A DNA stretch of 36,769 nucleotides from Cryptobacteroides sp963543835 (GCA_963543835.1 CAUUCY010000010.1:1-36769); one strand, 5' to 3'. Positions 17,306-26,480 are shown, counted from the first letter of the stretch. Notes: generated by a model not told the origin, from the sequence alone. Numbers and translations: made by a program.

Positions 17306-19003
17306 ATGAAAAAGATAATTATTGCTATTGCAGCAGTTCTTTCGATAACAGCTTGTGATCTCGACTTGTTCCCTTCAGATGCAGTTTCTGCCGGTTCCAT
17401 GAAAGATCCTGCAAACTCGTCAGTCGTAACGGACGGAACGTATGGCCTTTTCAAGGCAATACTAATGTACGAGGGAACAGTGTATTCCGCCAATTCTTAT
17501 GTGCGTCATTTCTTCCAGATGGCTGAGTTCAGAGCTGACAACTGCTGTTTATCAGATATGACCACGGACCCGCTTTGCACGGCACTGCGCTATACTGATG
17601 TCTCTACAGAAGGTAACACAGGTTATTTTTGGTGGATTGCCTATAAGATACTCTTGAGTGCAAATTCAATGATAGATGCAATTCCAGAAGGACAAGATGG
17701 TGTTTCTGACCATATACTTGGAGAGAATTACTTTATCCGTGCAATCGTGCACCTCCATTTGATGCAGATTTATTCTACTCCTTATTCCCTTGGATCTGAT
17801 AAGCCGGGTATCGTTCTTCGAAATTCAGCAGACTATTCCGTTACAAAAAGAGAGACTGTGGGGAATTGCTACGCTTCAATTGAGGAAGACCTCGTTAAAG
17901 CCGCAGCTCTCATGAAAGGCGGGACGAGAAGAGGCAATAACGGCTACATTTCCTATGCAGCGGCTATGGGACTCCTTTCGAGAGTATATTTATACGAAGA
18001 AAAGTGGGACAAGTGCATTGAAGTCGTCAATGAAGTGCTCGGAAGCGCAAACTCTATTGATAAGCTTGATCCTGACTATACACATCTTTTCCAGTTTTCC
18101 AAAGAATCCAAAGAGGTGCTTTGGTGTGTGGCTATGGTGCCTTCATCAACTGACTGGACAGATCAGAAAGGGTCTATGGGGTCTATGTTCTACTCTCCTG
18201 ACGCACCAGGAGGACAGGGTTGGGCAGAGATTTATTATTCCCGCCCGCTTCTTGATCTCTTCGAGCGTCACCCTGAGGATCTTCGTCTTAAGACTATGAT
18301 GGAAGCATACAAGCCTGATGACAGTAAACTGATGGCATACTGGCCGGTGTCTGACAATTCCAACGATTTCAGGCTCAATCATATTGATGAGTCTGTGGTT
18401 GTTGACGGTTTCGGCAATCCTGTTTCTGTGAAAGGTCCTGACGGAAAAACTTATGCCGTAGACAAAAGGATAGTAAATACATATCCTGAATATCATATTA
18501 CCTATGGAGGAAAAGATACGAGAATAGCAATTGAGAAATCCTGCTTCAAGCGTCGAACTTTCCCTGTATTTATGATGAAGAAATTCGCCAATATGGATGG
18601 TGCCTCAAATGTGCTCAACTCTCCTATTATGATACGCTGGGCAGAAGTTCTTCTCAATAGGGCTGAGGCTTATGCCCACAAAGGAAATGTTACAGATGCT
18701 ATTAAAGATGTGAATGTCATCCGTACTCGTGCGGGTCTCACCGGAGAGGCTCTGATGACGGAAACCAACTACATTGCAAGAGGGTATTCCAATATAGTCG
18801 ATATGGTTCTTGATGAACGCAGAATGGAACTTTGTTTCGAGGGGCATAGGACAATAGACCTTGTCAGAAATAAAAAGGATATCAACAGGGAATTCAGCGG
18901 CATGAATCCTTGGGGAGTAATTAAATATGACGAAAAGAGAATTCCTTATCAGATTCCATTCGGCGAAATATCCGTGAGCCACATCAAACAGAACGAAAGA
19001 TAA
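17306..19003 (+). CDS. SusD/RagB-like surface glycan-binding lipoprotein
   Basis: A 565-residue SusD-family lid protein for the preceding SusC barrel. Lipoprotein signal MKKIIIAIAAVLSITAC, lipidated at C17. The N-terminal TPR-like part contains ENYFIRAIVHLHLMQIYSTP, and the C-terminal SusD domain ends with VLDERRMELCFEGHRTIDLVR and a proline-containing IPYQIPFGEI tail, all characteristic of RagB/SusD. It sits on the cell surface and delivers oligosaccharide into SusC. The specificity cannot be told from sequence. Confidence 0.96.
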   Translation: MKKIIIAIAAVLSITACDLDLFPSDAVSAGSMKDPANSSVVTDGTYGLFKAILMYEGTVYSANSYVRHFFQMAEFRADNCCLSDMTTDPLCTALRYTDVSTEGNTGYFWWIAYKILLSANSMIDAIPEGQDGVSDHILGENYFIRAIVHLHLMQIYSTPYSLGSDKPGIVLRNSADYSVTKRETVGNCYASIEEDLVKAAALMKGGTRRGNNGYISYAAAMGLLSRVYLYEEKWDKCIEVVNEVLGSANSIDKLDPDYTHLFQFSKESKEVLWCVAMVPSSTDWTDQKGSMGSMFYSPDAPGGQGWAEIYYSRPLLDLFERHPEDLRLKTMMEAYKPDDSKLMAYWPVSDNSNDFRLNHIDESVVVDGFGNPVSVKGPDGKTYAVDKRIVNTYPEYHITYGGKDTRIAIEKSCFKRRTFPVFMMKKFANMDGASNVLNSPIMIRWAEVLLNRAEAYAHKGNVTDAIKDVNVIRTRAGLTGEALMTETNYIARGYSNIVDMVLDERRMELCFEGHRTIDLVRNKKDINREFSGMNPWGVIKYDEKRIPYQIPFGEISVSHIKQNER

Positions 19004-19041
19004 CCATTAACATACATTATCAACTATTAACAAAACATTTT

Positions 19042-19845
19042 ATGAAAAAGACTTTTAGGCTTATCGCTGCACTTGCAGCAGTTTCAGTCGCTTTTGCGGC
19101 TTGCAAAAAGGATAACGGTGGCAAGACAGGTGAAGATGAGGGCGGAGGAGAGCAGGAGGCTGCAATTGTTATTGACGGTAAATTTGATGATTGGGGCAAA
19201 GTAAAACTTCTTGCAGACCTCAAGCCTATTACCCCGGGCTGGGCTCAGACAGATGGCCAGCGCGTTGACTTCCTCAAGAACCTCAAGGTTGCTGCGGATG
19301 GTGTTTACATTTACATTTATGCAGAAGTTGACCGCAGCAAGGATGACGGTGGAGGCACCAGTTGGGATGGAAAACCTCTGACCCCTGACTACGCAGGTCC
19401 TCTCGATATTTATATCGATGCAGACGCAAATGAAACCACAGGAGGTATCTATTGGGTATGGGAGCCGCTTGGATGGGAGTACCTCTTCGAGTCGGCTACT
19501 GCGTTCCATGAGACTCCGGGTGATCTTAAAGATGGTGTACTTTTCGAGTTCACAGGAGAAAATCAGACTGATATTTGGGCTGTTGATCCTCCTGCTTACC
19601 AGGACGTTACCAAGCCGGGCTTTGCTCTCGGAAAAGGCGTGATGGGAAGCGACAAGGTCATCAAATATGAGCTTAGCCTCGTTCGCGCTCTTATGCCGAA
19701 AATCAAAGGTGACAAAATTACTCTTGGTGTTCTTGTTCAGAGCAATAACTGGAAACTCGTAGGTGCTCTCCCTACTCCGGCGCAGTATACGGAAAGCCTT
19801 AAAAAGTGTGCAGGGATCACTATTACTCTTCCAAAGGCTGAATAA
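19042..19845 (+). CDS. Surface glycan-binding-type lipoprotein (SusE/F position, CBM9/DOMON-like fold)
   Basis: A 267-residue lipoprotein (lipobox AFAAC, C21) with an acidic, glycine-rich linker just after the lipidated cysteine, a feature of surface-exposed Bacteroidota lipoproteins. The mature domain opens with VIDGKFDDWGKV and has DIYIDADANETTGGIYWVW, a pattern seen in CBM9-like/DOMON beta-sandwich sugar binders. Its place directly after SusD is that of SusE/SusF-type or other surface glycan-binding proteins. Binding function is inferred from position and fold-like features; I do not recognise a precise family. Confidence 0.7.
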   Translation: MKKTFRLIAALAAVSVAFAACKKDNGGKTGEDEGGGEQEAAIVIDGKFDDWGKVKLLADLKPITPGWAQTDGQRVDFLKNLKVAADGVYIYIYAEVDRSKDDGGGTSWDGKPLTPDYAGPLDIYIDADANETTGGIYWVWEPLGWEYLFESATAFHETPGDLKDGVLFEFTGENQTDIWAVDPPAYQDVTKPGFALGKGVMGSDKVIKYELSLVRALMPKIKGDKITLGVLVQSNNWKLVGALPTPAQYTESLKKCAGITITLPKAE

Positions 19846-19868
19846 TTTACTCTTTTGATGTATAATAT

Positions 19869-19902
19869 GGAGAGGCGGCCTTCCGCCGCCCCTCATTTTT
19901 TG
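19869..19902 (+). terminator. Intrinsic terminator inside the glycan locus
   Basis: GGCGGC-CTTCC-GCCGCC forms a 6-bp G/C stem with an outer GAG/CTC pairing, followed by a T-run (ATTTTTTG). It separates the regulator/SusC/SusD/binding-protein genes from the enzyme genes, so it probably lowers expression of the enzymes relative to the transport proteins. Confidence 0.8.
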
Positions 19903-19912
19903 TTTTATTGTA

Positions 19913-21484
19913 ATGAATAATACGGTCTGCAAAATTGTATATGGGCTTTCCATTCTTCTTATTGCTTCCGCATCAATAAAAGCAGCTGAAATTGAACTTC
20001 TGCCCGGAGAAAAAGTCTGGGGAGGCAAGGTAAAGGATGGCAGTCGTATGCCTTTTGCTGAGGGCTTTACAACAGACCTCAGAAATAATGATTCTAATCA
20101 GACAAATCCTCTGCTCCTTACAAACAAAGGTCGTTATGTTTGGAGTGACCAGCCTTTTAGTTTCAGAATTGAAGCAGACCGTATCGTTATTTTAGATGCT
20201 GTGGGAAAGGTTGAGACAGTTAAAGCCGGCTCAACTCTGAGAGAAGCATTTGTGGCAGCTTCAAAAGCTCATTTCCCGAGCGATTCTAAAACTCCTCCGT
20301 CTGAGTTCTTTGAACTGCCTCAATACAACACATGGATTGAGTTGATGTATGATCAGAACCAGAAAGGTGTCATCGAATATGCTAAAGGAATTCTTAAAAA
20401 TGGTCTTCCGGCAGGCATAATTATGATAGATGACACTTGGCAGGATGACTATGGAAAATGGACATTCGATCCGGAAAAATTCCCGAACCCGAAGAAGATG
20501 GTCAAACAACTTCACAAAATGGGATTCAAAGTTATGCTTTGGGTCTGTCCTTTTGTGAGCATGGACCAATATCAGATATGTCGGGATATCATTCGTAGGG
20601 AAGGTTTCCTTAAAGCAAAAGATGGAGAGCCTTATCCGGTGAGATGGTGGAACGGAACTTCTGCCGTACTGGATCTCTCAAGTAAAGGTGGCATTGAATG
20701 GTTTGACGAGCAGTTGACCTGCCTTGTAAAAGAATATGGCATCGATGGATTCAAGTTCGATGCCGCAGATTTCGTCTACTATCCGGAAGATGCAATAGCA
20801 TCAAGTCCGGAAGTTAAAGCCTGGGATCAATGTGGCCTTTTCGTAGACTTTGCTGCCAGGTACCCCTATAACGAACTTAGAGCAGGATGGAAAAATGCGG
20901 GCAGACCTATAGTCCAGCGTCTCCACGACAAAGAGCATAGTTGGAAAGACCTTTACAAACTTATACCAGAAATCCTTGCAGAGGGCCTTATGGGCTTCTC
21001 CTTCTGCTGTCCTGATATGATTGGCGGCGGAAGTTTTGCAACATTCTTGAATGGAAAGGTGGACCAAGAACTCGTTGTCCGCAGTGCGCAGGTACACGCT
21101 CTGATGCCTATGATGCAATTTTCGCTTGCGCCTTGGCGTGTTCTTGACAAAAGGCACTATAAAGCTGTCCTTGCCGCTGTTCAGACCAGACAGAAGATGA
21201 TTCCTTTAATAAAGGAACTGACTGAACGTGCCGCAAAATGTGGCGAACCAATAGTTGCCCCAATGGAATACTGGTATCCTGGTAATGGGTATGAAAATAT
21301 TGTAGATCAGTTCTGCCTCGGCTCAGGAGTAATCGTAGCTCCGGTATTGACTCAGGATAAGAACAGAACGGTTGTGCTTCCGGAAGGAAGGTGGATTTCA
21401 GACCTTGGCGATATTTATGAAGGAGGACAATCCATAAAATTATATGCGGACATTGAGAGATTACCTTATTTTATAAGCAAATAA
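19913..21484 (+). CDS. Glycoside hydrolase family 31 (MYORG/alpha-galactosidase-like)
   Basis: A 523-residue secreted GH31 enzyme with a signal peptide (to about KAA at residue 25). The TIM barrel begins near QYNTWIELMYDQNQ and contains IIMIDDTWQ. The GH31 nucleophile motif is GIDGFKFDAADF, with D283 as predicted nucleophile. CPDMIGGGSF around D368 is the region of the acid/base. The compact length and the NTWIELMYDQNQ segment resemble the bacterial group related to human MYORG and to Pedobacter alpha-galactosidases rather than alpha-glucosidases; that subgroup call is from memory of motifs. It starts a tight five-gene run (2-bp gap to the next gene). Likely removes alpha-linked terminal sugars, perhaps alpha-galactose. 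Confidence 0.85.
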   Translation: MNNTVCKIVYGLSILLIASASIKAAEIELLPGEKVWGGKVKDGSRMPFAEGFTTDLRNNDSNQTNPLLLTNKGRYVWSDQPFSFRIEADRIVILDAVGKVETVKAGSTLREAFVAASKAHFPSDSKTPPSEFFELPQYNTWIELMYDQNQKGVIEYAKGILKNGLPAGIIMIDDTWQDDYGKWTFDPEKFPNPKKMVKQLHKMGFKVMLWVCPFVSMDQYQICRDIIRREGFLKAKDGEPYPVRWWNGTSAVLDLSSKGGIEWFDEQLTCLVKEYGIDGFKFDAADFVYYPEDAIASSPEVKAWDQCGLFVDFAARYPYNELRAGWKNAGRPIVQRLHDKEHSWKDLYKLIPEILAEGLMGFSFCCPDMIGGGSFATFLNGKVDQELVVRSAQVHALMPMMQFSLAPWRVLDKRHYKAVLAAVQTRQKMIPLIKELTERAAKCGEPIVAPMEYWYPGNGYENIVDQFCLGSGVIVAPVLTQDKNRTVVLPEGRWISDLGDIYEGGQSIKLYADIERLPYFISK

Positions 21485-21486
21485 TT

Positions 21487-22899
21487 ATGATTCGATTTAT
21501 ATTGCCTTTTGCACTTGTATTTTCCCTTGCTTCCTGCAATGGAAACAAGCTTGATCATCCTTCCGGAGAAGAGTCGTCAGAAAGCAAGTATGAATATACA
21601 TATGAGGAAGATGATTCAAATTTCTGTAATCCGGAAAGAGGACTTTATGCCCCTACCATCAAATATTTGAGATGGGGTAAGATCCCTGAGCCGTCATCTA
21701 CTGCTGCACTTAGAAATCTCAGAAAAAGCGGAAAAACTTTCAGTTATTCCGAGTTCTATTGCCACGACTACGTTTTCAAGGATTTTGATGAACCTGCACT
21801 TCAACTTTTCAGGGCGCAGTTCGAGAATCACAGAAAATCAGGAGTTAAAACAATTGTACGCTTCGCATATTCTGATGGTATGGAGCAGAAAGACAAACCG
21901 TGGGATGCTCCATGCGAGCAGACTCTTCGTCATGTTGAGCAGCTTGCTCCTATTTTCAAGGAGTATGAAGACGTTATATATGTCGTTCAGTATGGTTTCG
22001 TTGGCTCGTGGGGCGAGGGCTATTATACCGATTATTATGGTATGAATCCTAAGACAGATGAGGATTATATGTCACGCCGTATTCTTATGAAAGCTTTGCT
22101 CAAAGCCGTGCCTGAAGGGCGTCAGGTCGCTGTACGCTATCCTATGTATAAAAGAGGGATCCTGGGAATGCAGCTTGCTGACACTATTAATGTAAATACC
22201 GGTTTCGGAACCTCTGACATTGCCCGTGTTGCCGCATTCAATGACTGTTTTGTCTCCGGTGGCAACGATGTTGGGACATATAATGCAAAGGGAGATCGTG
22301 AAATGTGGGAGCACGAAACCAATTATGTGAGCATGGGGGGTGAGACTTGTGCCGTAACGAATTACTGCAAATGCGACAATACGTATGCCAATCTTAAGCG
22401 TTTCCATTGGACTTATCTAAACGAGGATTACCATAAGGGTGTATACAATGTATGGAAAGAGGGGGGATGTTTTGAAGACATAGTCAAACGTCTCGGTTAC
22501 AGATTCGTGATTGACGGGGTAAATCTCGATGGCGATTTCAAGGCAGGCGGCGAAATTAAAGCGACAGTCGCTCTCACCAACAAGGGTTTCGCTTCTATTA
22601 TCAACAAGAGAACTATGTATTGGGTCATTGAAAATAGTACTGATGCTTCAGAACGATATATGATCCGGGCAGCGAAGGATCCTCGCGAGTGGAAAGGAAG
22701 CACTTCTTATATTTATAATGAGAATATTAGTCTCCCGTCGACCTTGAAAAGAGGAGCTTCATATAAGATTGCCCTCTATCTTCCTGACGAAGCCAAAACA
22801 CTTGCAGCCGACCCTGAATTCAGTATACGCTTTGCCAATAAGAATATATTTGAGGAAAAGTCGGGTCTTAATGTTATTGCTCTAAAGAAAGCTGAATAA
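21487..22899 (+). CDS. DUF4874/DUF4832 lipoprotein
   Basis: A 470-residue lipoprotein (FSLASC, C17). The N-terminal half looks like a TIM-barrel of the DUF4874 family (NPERGLYAPTIKYLRWG; KTIVRFAYSD; VVQYGFVGSWGEGYYTD), followed by DUF4832 (beta-sandwich starting around GYRFVIDGVNL and the LTNKGFA segment). These paired domains occur in Bacteroidota and other glycan-degrading bacteria and are suspected carbohydrate-active enzymes without proven activity; the SWGE glutamate is a candidate catalytic residue. It overlaps the next gene by one base (TAATG). Confidence 0.82.
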   Translation: MIRFILPFALVFSLASCNGNKLDHPSGEESSESKYEYTYEEDDSNFCNPERGLYAPTIKYLRWGKIPEPSSTAALRNLRKSGKTFSYSEFYCHDYVFKDFDEPALQLFRAQFENHRKSGVKTIVRFAYSDGMEQKDKPWDAPCEQTLRHVEQLAPIFKEYEDVIYVVQYGFVGSWGEGYYTDYYGMNPKTDEDYMSRRILMKALLKAVPEGRQVAVRYPMYKRGILGMQLADTINVNTGFGTSDIARVAAFNDCFVSGGNDVGTYNAKGDREMWEHETNYVSMGGETCAVTNYCKCDNTYANLKRFHWTYLNEDYHKGVYNVWKEGGCFEDIVKRLGYRFVIDGVNLDGDFKAGGEIKATVALTNKGFASIINKRTMYWVIENSTDASERYMIRAAKDPREWKGSTSYIYNENISLPSTLKRGASYKIALYLPDEAKTLAADPEFSIRFANKNIFEEKSGLNVIALKKAE

Positions 22900-24014
22900 T
22901 GGATACTAAACCAGGAAGACTACAATCTTTGGATATACTGCGCGGACTTGATCTTTGGCTTCTGCTTATGATTGGCCCTATTGCTGATTCCATTATATGG
23001 CGTTTCAACGGACCGTGGGTGGATGCGCTGAGGCATCAGACTATGCACGTCGATTGGCACGGATTTGTTCTGTGGGATATTATAATGCCGCTTTTTATGT
23101 TTATGTCCGGTGTTACAATCCCATTTTCACTTTCTCGCTATAAAAATGGAGAAAAGCCGGGAAAACCGTTTTGGATTAAACTTGTAAAGCGATTTTGTCT
23201 TTTGTTCTTCCTTGGATGGATAGTTCAGGGCAATCTCCTGGAACTGGACTTTAAGCTTTTTCATCCTTTTGCGAATACCCTGCAAGCTATTGCCGTAGGC
23301 TATGTTTTTACCGCCATATTCTTTGTTTTTTTTGATAGCCACGTAAGAATCGGTATAGCCTCAGCGCTTTTACTTGTCTATTTTCTTGTGTTTGCAATAG
23401 CAGGGCAACTTCATCCTGATCAGTTTGACAACATTGCAATGACAATAGATAAGTTTGTGCTTGGCTCGCATAGAGATGGAGTATTGTTCGCCTCTGATGG
23501 AAGTTGGAGTTATGATCCGTCATATCAGTACACATGGATATTGAGCAGTCTTAACTTTGTTGTCACAGTTATGCTGGGCTGCTTCAGTGGAGAATTGCTC
23601 AAGAGCGAAAGCAAACGAAAGGGGAGTATTGTCTTTATAATTGGTATGGTTCTTATTGTTGCAGGACTTGCTCTTGATATGGTTTTTCCTATCGTCAAAA
23701 AGATATGGAGTACTTCCATGACACTCTTCTCTGGAGGAATTTGTTACATCCTTTTGGCTATTTGTTATTATATCATAGATGTCAAGGGATGTAAGAAAGG
23801 CTTGGGGTGGCTCAAATACTATGGGATGAACTCGATAGCGGCATACTGCATAGGGGAGATTGTTGTGTTTACATCATTGAGCAATTCTTTCCTTCATGGT
23901 TTTGAGCATATTCTGGGAGAATGGTATCCTGTTCTTATTGCTTTTGCAAATACACTTATCCTGTTCTTTATATTGAAGTTGATGTATCAGAAAAAAATAT
24001 TTTTAAAAGTTTGA
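22899..24014 (+). CDS. DUF5009/HGSNAT-like membrane acyltransferase
   Basis: A 371-residue polytopic membrane protein with about ten hydrophobic segments. The N terminus (RLQSLDILRGLDLWLLLMIG) and HVDWHGFVLWDIIMPLFMFMSG are typical of the DUF5009/heparan-alpha-glucosaminide N-acetyltransferase family, in which acetyl groups cross the membrane to a sugar amine; the conserved His next to DW is a candidate catalytic residue. Start overlaps the previous stop (TAATG), and the next gene follows after 5 bp. In a glycan locus it may acetylate amino sugars released outside or in the periplasm; this is inference. Confidence 0.83.
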   Translation: MDTKPGRLQSLDILRGLDLWLLLMIGPIADSIIWRFNGPWVDALRHQTMHVDWHGFVLWDIIMPLFMFMSGVTIPFSLSRYKNGEKPGKPFWIKLVKRFCLLFFLGWIVQGNLLELDFKLFHPFANTLQAIAVGYVFTAIFFVFFDSHVRIGIASALLLVYFLVFAIAGQLHPDQFDNIAMTIDKFVLGSHRDGVLFASDGSWSYDPSYQYTWILSSLNFVVTVMLGCFSGELLKSESKRKGSIVFIIGMVLIVAGLALDMVFPIVKKIWSTSMTLFSGGICYILLAICYYIIDVKGCKKGLGWLKYYGMNSIAAYCIGEIVVFTSLSNSFLHGFEHILGEWYPVLIAFANTLILFFILKLMYQKKIFLKV

Positions 24015-24019
24015 TAGAT

Positions 24020-25420
24020 ATGAAAATAAAATCCTTCAAGGCATTTATACTTGCCGCTGTCGTTGCTTTTGTTTCGGCGTGTAATAATGACAATTCTTCA
24101 CTTCTGAAAACCGAAGTGCCTGTCCGACCTTCAGGTCAGCAAGATATGATAGGCTATGCTGATGCGCCTATGGATATTGTCAGAATTGGTTTTGTCGGGC
24201 TTGGCGACAGGGGCGGTTCTGCCGTTAAGCGTTATGTTCATGTTCCTTGGAGCAGAACTGTAGCTGTTTGCGATGCGGAGACAGACAGGGCAGAAAACAG
24301 CGCCTCTTATCTTGAATCCAAAGGTTTTCCAAAGCCTGCCATATATGATGGCTTGGAAGGTTATAAGGCTCTTTGCGAGAGAGAAGATATTGACCTTGTC
24401 TATATATGTACGGATTGGGAGCATCACGTTCCTGTGGCTCTATACGCGATGGAACACGGAAAACACGTGGCTGTAGAAGTTCCTTCTGCAAACTCCCTCA
24501 AGGAGTGCTGGGATCTTGTTAATGCTTCTGAAAAGTATCGTCGCCATTGCGTTATTCTTGAGAATTGCTGCTACGACTTTTTTGAACTCCTCTCTCTTGA
24601 ACTTCATCGTCAGGGAGCATTCGGCGAGGTGATACATGCCGAAGGTGCATACCATCACAGCCTTGACTTCTACTGGGATCAGTATTGGAATGATTGGCGC
24701 TTGAAATATAATGCAAGTCACAGGGGAGACCTCTATCCGACTCACGGACTCGGACCTATTGCCCAAGTGATGAACATCAATCGCGGTGATGTTTTCGCAT
24801 CTCTTGTTGCCATCGACACAAAATCTGTAAACGGGAAGGAGTTTATGAAAACGAAGAGAGGTGTCGAGAATGCGGATTTTGCAAATGGAGACCTTACCTG
24901 TACTATACTTAAGACAGCCAAAGGCAAGACTTTGCTCATTGAACATGACGTTATGACCCCGAGACCATATAACAGGATGTATCAACTTGTCGGAACCAAA
25001 GGTTATGCAGCTAAATATCCTGTTAAGCAGTTAGTCCTTGAACAGTCAGTTCTTGACAGATTAGGAGTAGATTACAAAATTACTGATACTCACGCTTCTC
25101 TTCCCGAAGACGTGATAGAGCAGCTGCACCGCAAGGTCAATGTTCCTATACTCAACGAAGAACTCGAGAAAAAGGCGAAGACTGTCGGAGGTCACGGAGG
25201 AATGGATTGGATAATGGATTACCGTCTGATATACTGCCTGCACTATGGACTTCCTGTGGATATGGATGTCTATGACCTTGCTTCCTGGTGCTGCCTGTCG
25301 GAACTCGGTTCCCTCTCTATGGAAAATGGAAACCGCGGTGTTGAGGTTCCTGACTTTACTCGAGGAGCTTGGAACAAGCGTAACGGCTTCTCCTATGCTT
25401 TCCCTGAAATAGAGGATTGA
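24020..25420 (+). CDS. GH109-type NAD-dependent glycosidase (Gfo/Idh/MocA fold), lipoprotein
   Basis: A 466-residue lipoprotein (lipobox FVSAC, C21) of glycoside hydrolase family 109, whose founding members are alpha-N-acetylgalactosaminidases that use NAD+ to oxidise and eliminate the sugar. Rossmann motif GLGDRG at about 60-65; GH109-type segments ENCCYDFFE, AEGAYHHSLDFYWDQYWNDW, YPTHGLGP and IEHDVMTPRPYNRMYQLVGT are all present. An upstream in-frame start exists inside the previous gene, but only the ATG at 24020 gives the signal peptide. The stop overlaps the next ATG (TGATG). A lipoprotein instead of a Tat signal is common in Bacteroidales homologues. Confidence 0.92.
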   Translation: MKIKSFKAFILAAVVAFVSACNNDNSSLLKTEVPVRPSGQQDMIGYADAPMDIVRIGFVGLGDRGGSAVKRYVHVPWSRTVAVCDAETDRAENSASYLESKGFPKPAIYDGLEGYKALCEREDIDLVYICTDWEHHVPVALYAMEHGKHVAVEVPSANSLKECWDLVNASEKYRRHCVILENCCYDFFELLSLELHRQGAFGEVIHAEGAYHHSLDFYWDQYWNDWRLKYNASHRGDLYPTHGLGPIAQVMNINRGDVFASLVAIDTKSVNGKEFMKTKRGVENADFANGDLTCTILKTAKGKTLLIEHDVMTPRPYNRMYQLVGTKGYAAKYPVKQLVLEQSVLDRLGVDYKITDTHASLPEDVIEQLHRKVNVPILNEELEKKAKTVGGHGGMDWIMDYRLIYCLHYGLPVDMDVYDLASWCCLSELGSLSMENGNRGVEVPDFTRGAWNKRNGFSYAFPEIED

Positions 25421-26169
25421 TGAGAATTGTATTAAAAGTTTTACTTTTTCTTTGTTCGTCTCTTCTTTGTGCGTGTGTACGTCAGAGGGGAGACGCACAA
25501 ATGATTTATGACGCTTCCCGGCAGGAGAGAATTGCTTTGATAGACAGATTATACTCTGAAGCCGACAGCCTCGCTTCTATCAATGCCAATCCTGATTTGC
25601 TTTTTGAGTTTTGCCAAAAGATGGCAGATTACTTTACTGATCCGGCATCTCCTCTTATGAATGACTCGATTTATCTTGCCTGTCTGGACAGGGAGGCACT
25701 TTGTGATAATCTCTCTCCGTCGGACAGACGCAGAGTGTATTGGAAGCGTGAACAACTGGTGAAGAATGCCGTTGGCACTCAAGTTTGTGATTTCGATCTC
25801 CTTGGCAAGAATGGTGGCAGAATAATGCTTCATGATGCCATAAAAAAAGATGCTATTATTTTCATATATGGACAAACTTGTTCGCGTTGCTTGAAAATGA
25901 TGGAGGAGTTGAATGCTTCTTCAAAAATTCGTGAGGCTCTTGCTGTAGGAGAAATTCAGTTCATATCGATTTACACAGGAGAGGATGAAAATGAGTTTGT
26001 AGAACTTTCCTCAAGGCTGCTTCCCGGATGGGAGTCCTATATGGACAGGGAAAACGTCATCCTTTACAGTCAAGTATTCGAGTCCCGCCTGATTCCTTCT
26101 CTCTACAGAATTTCTGCAGACTTGAAAGTTCAGATTAAAGGTGCCCTTGAAGTCAATTCTGTTCTGTGA
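25420..26169 (+). CDS. Thioredoxin-fold lipoprotein (DUF5106-like)
   Basis: A 249-residue lipoprotein (LLCAC, C19). The N-terminal ~100 residues are helical, as in DUF5106 (RLYSEADSLASI and YWKREQLVKNAVGTQ). The C-terminal half is a thioredoxin/TlpA-like fold: VCDFDLLGKNGG, then IIFIYGQTCSRC with the redox pair C154/C157. This module is common in Bacteroidota periplasmic oxidoreductases. As the last gene, overlapping GH109 by one base, it may serve disulfide or thiol chemistry of the exported enzymes. The start at 25420 is chosen over a TTG three bases earlier because it is an ATG that overlaps the upstream stop. Confidence 0.8.
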   Translation: MRIVLKVLLFLCSSLLCACVRQRGDAQMIYDASRQERIALIDRLYSEADSLASINANPDLLFEFCQKMADYFTDPASPLMNDSIYLACLDREALCDNLSPSDRRRVYWKREQLVKNAVGTQVCDFDLLGKNGGRIMLHDAIKKDAIIFIYGQTCSRCLKMMEELNASSKIREALAVGEIQFISIYTGEDENEFVELSSRLLPGWESYMDRENVILYSQVFESRLIPSLYRISADLKVQIKGALEVNSVL

Positions 26170-26199
26170 TTTCATAGATTGATCCAAGCTTAGTATTAC

Positions 26200-26395
26200 T
26201 TAAAGTGGCTTTGTCCAACTTATCATCTGTGCGATGATATTGGAGGAGAAAGTCTTTCCTTTTTTATTCAGAAGCACCGCCACTATTGAAGTGCTGGAAT
26301 TGGTGATTCTGCCCTTCCTATGCCAGAATGCTGTTAAACTTGGAATATTCCAGACCCTTCTGAAGATAATAGAAGTCTGACGAAAACACAGGCAT
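26200..26395 (-). pseudogene. Possible frameshifted small-gene remnant
   Basis: On the minus strand an ATG at 26395 opens a 25-codon frame (MPVFSSDFYYLQKGLEYSKF...). A shift into the next frame continues as RKGRITNSSTSIVAVLLNKK and on to a stop at 26200-26202. A TATCTTTG element lies just upstream (26411-26418). The amino-acid make-up is protein-like, but I recognise no family; the opposite strand is also open, so a chance frame is possible. Apart from this, 26170-26480 shows nothing. Confidence 0.22.
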
Positions 26396-26410
26396 CCATT
26401 TATAAATGTG

Positions 26411-26418
26411 CAAAGATA
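26411..26418 (-). promoter_or_regulatory. Candidate orphan -7 element
   Basis: TATCTTTG followed by CAC on the minus strand is a good match to the Bacteroidota -7 box. It points toward the possible remnant at 26200-26395 and would give RNA antisense to the thioredoxin-fold gene if transcription continued. Confidence 0.35.
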
Positions 26419-26480
26419 GAATGAATGTTTATCACCAGATGTCCTATTGTATTGTACGATCTTGCTTTTCGATTAGGTGA

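Noticed and set aside
23921..24019. A longer N terminus for the GH109 protein
   Set aside because: This extension lies inside the acyltransferase gene and would bury the lipoprotein signal that starts at 24020.
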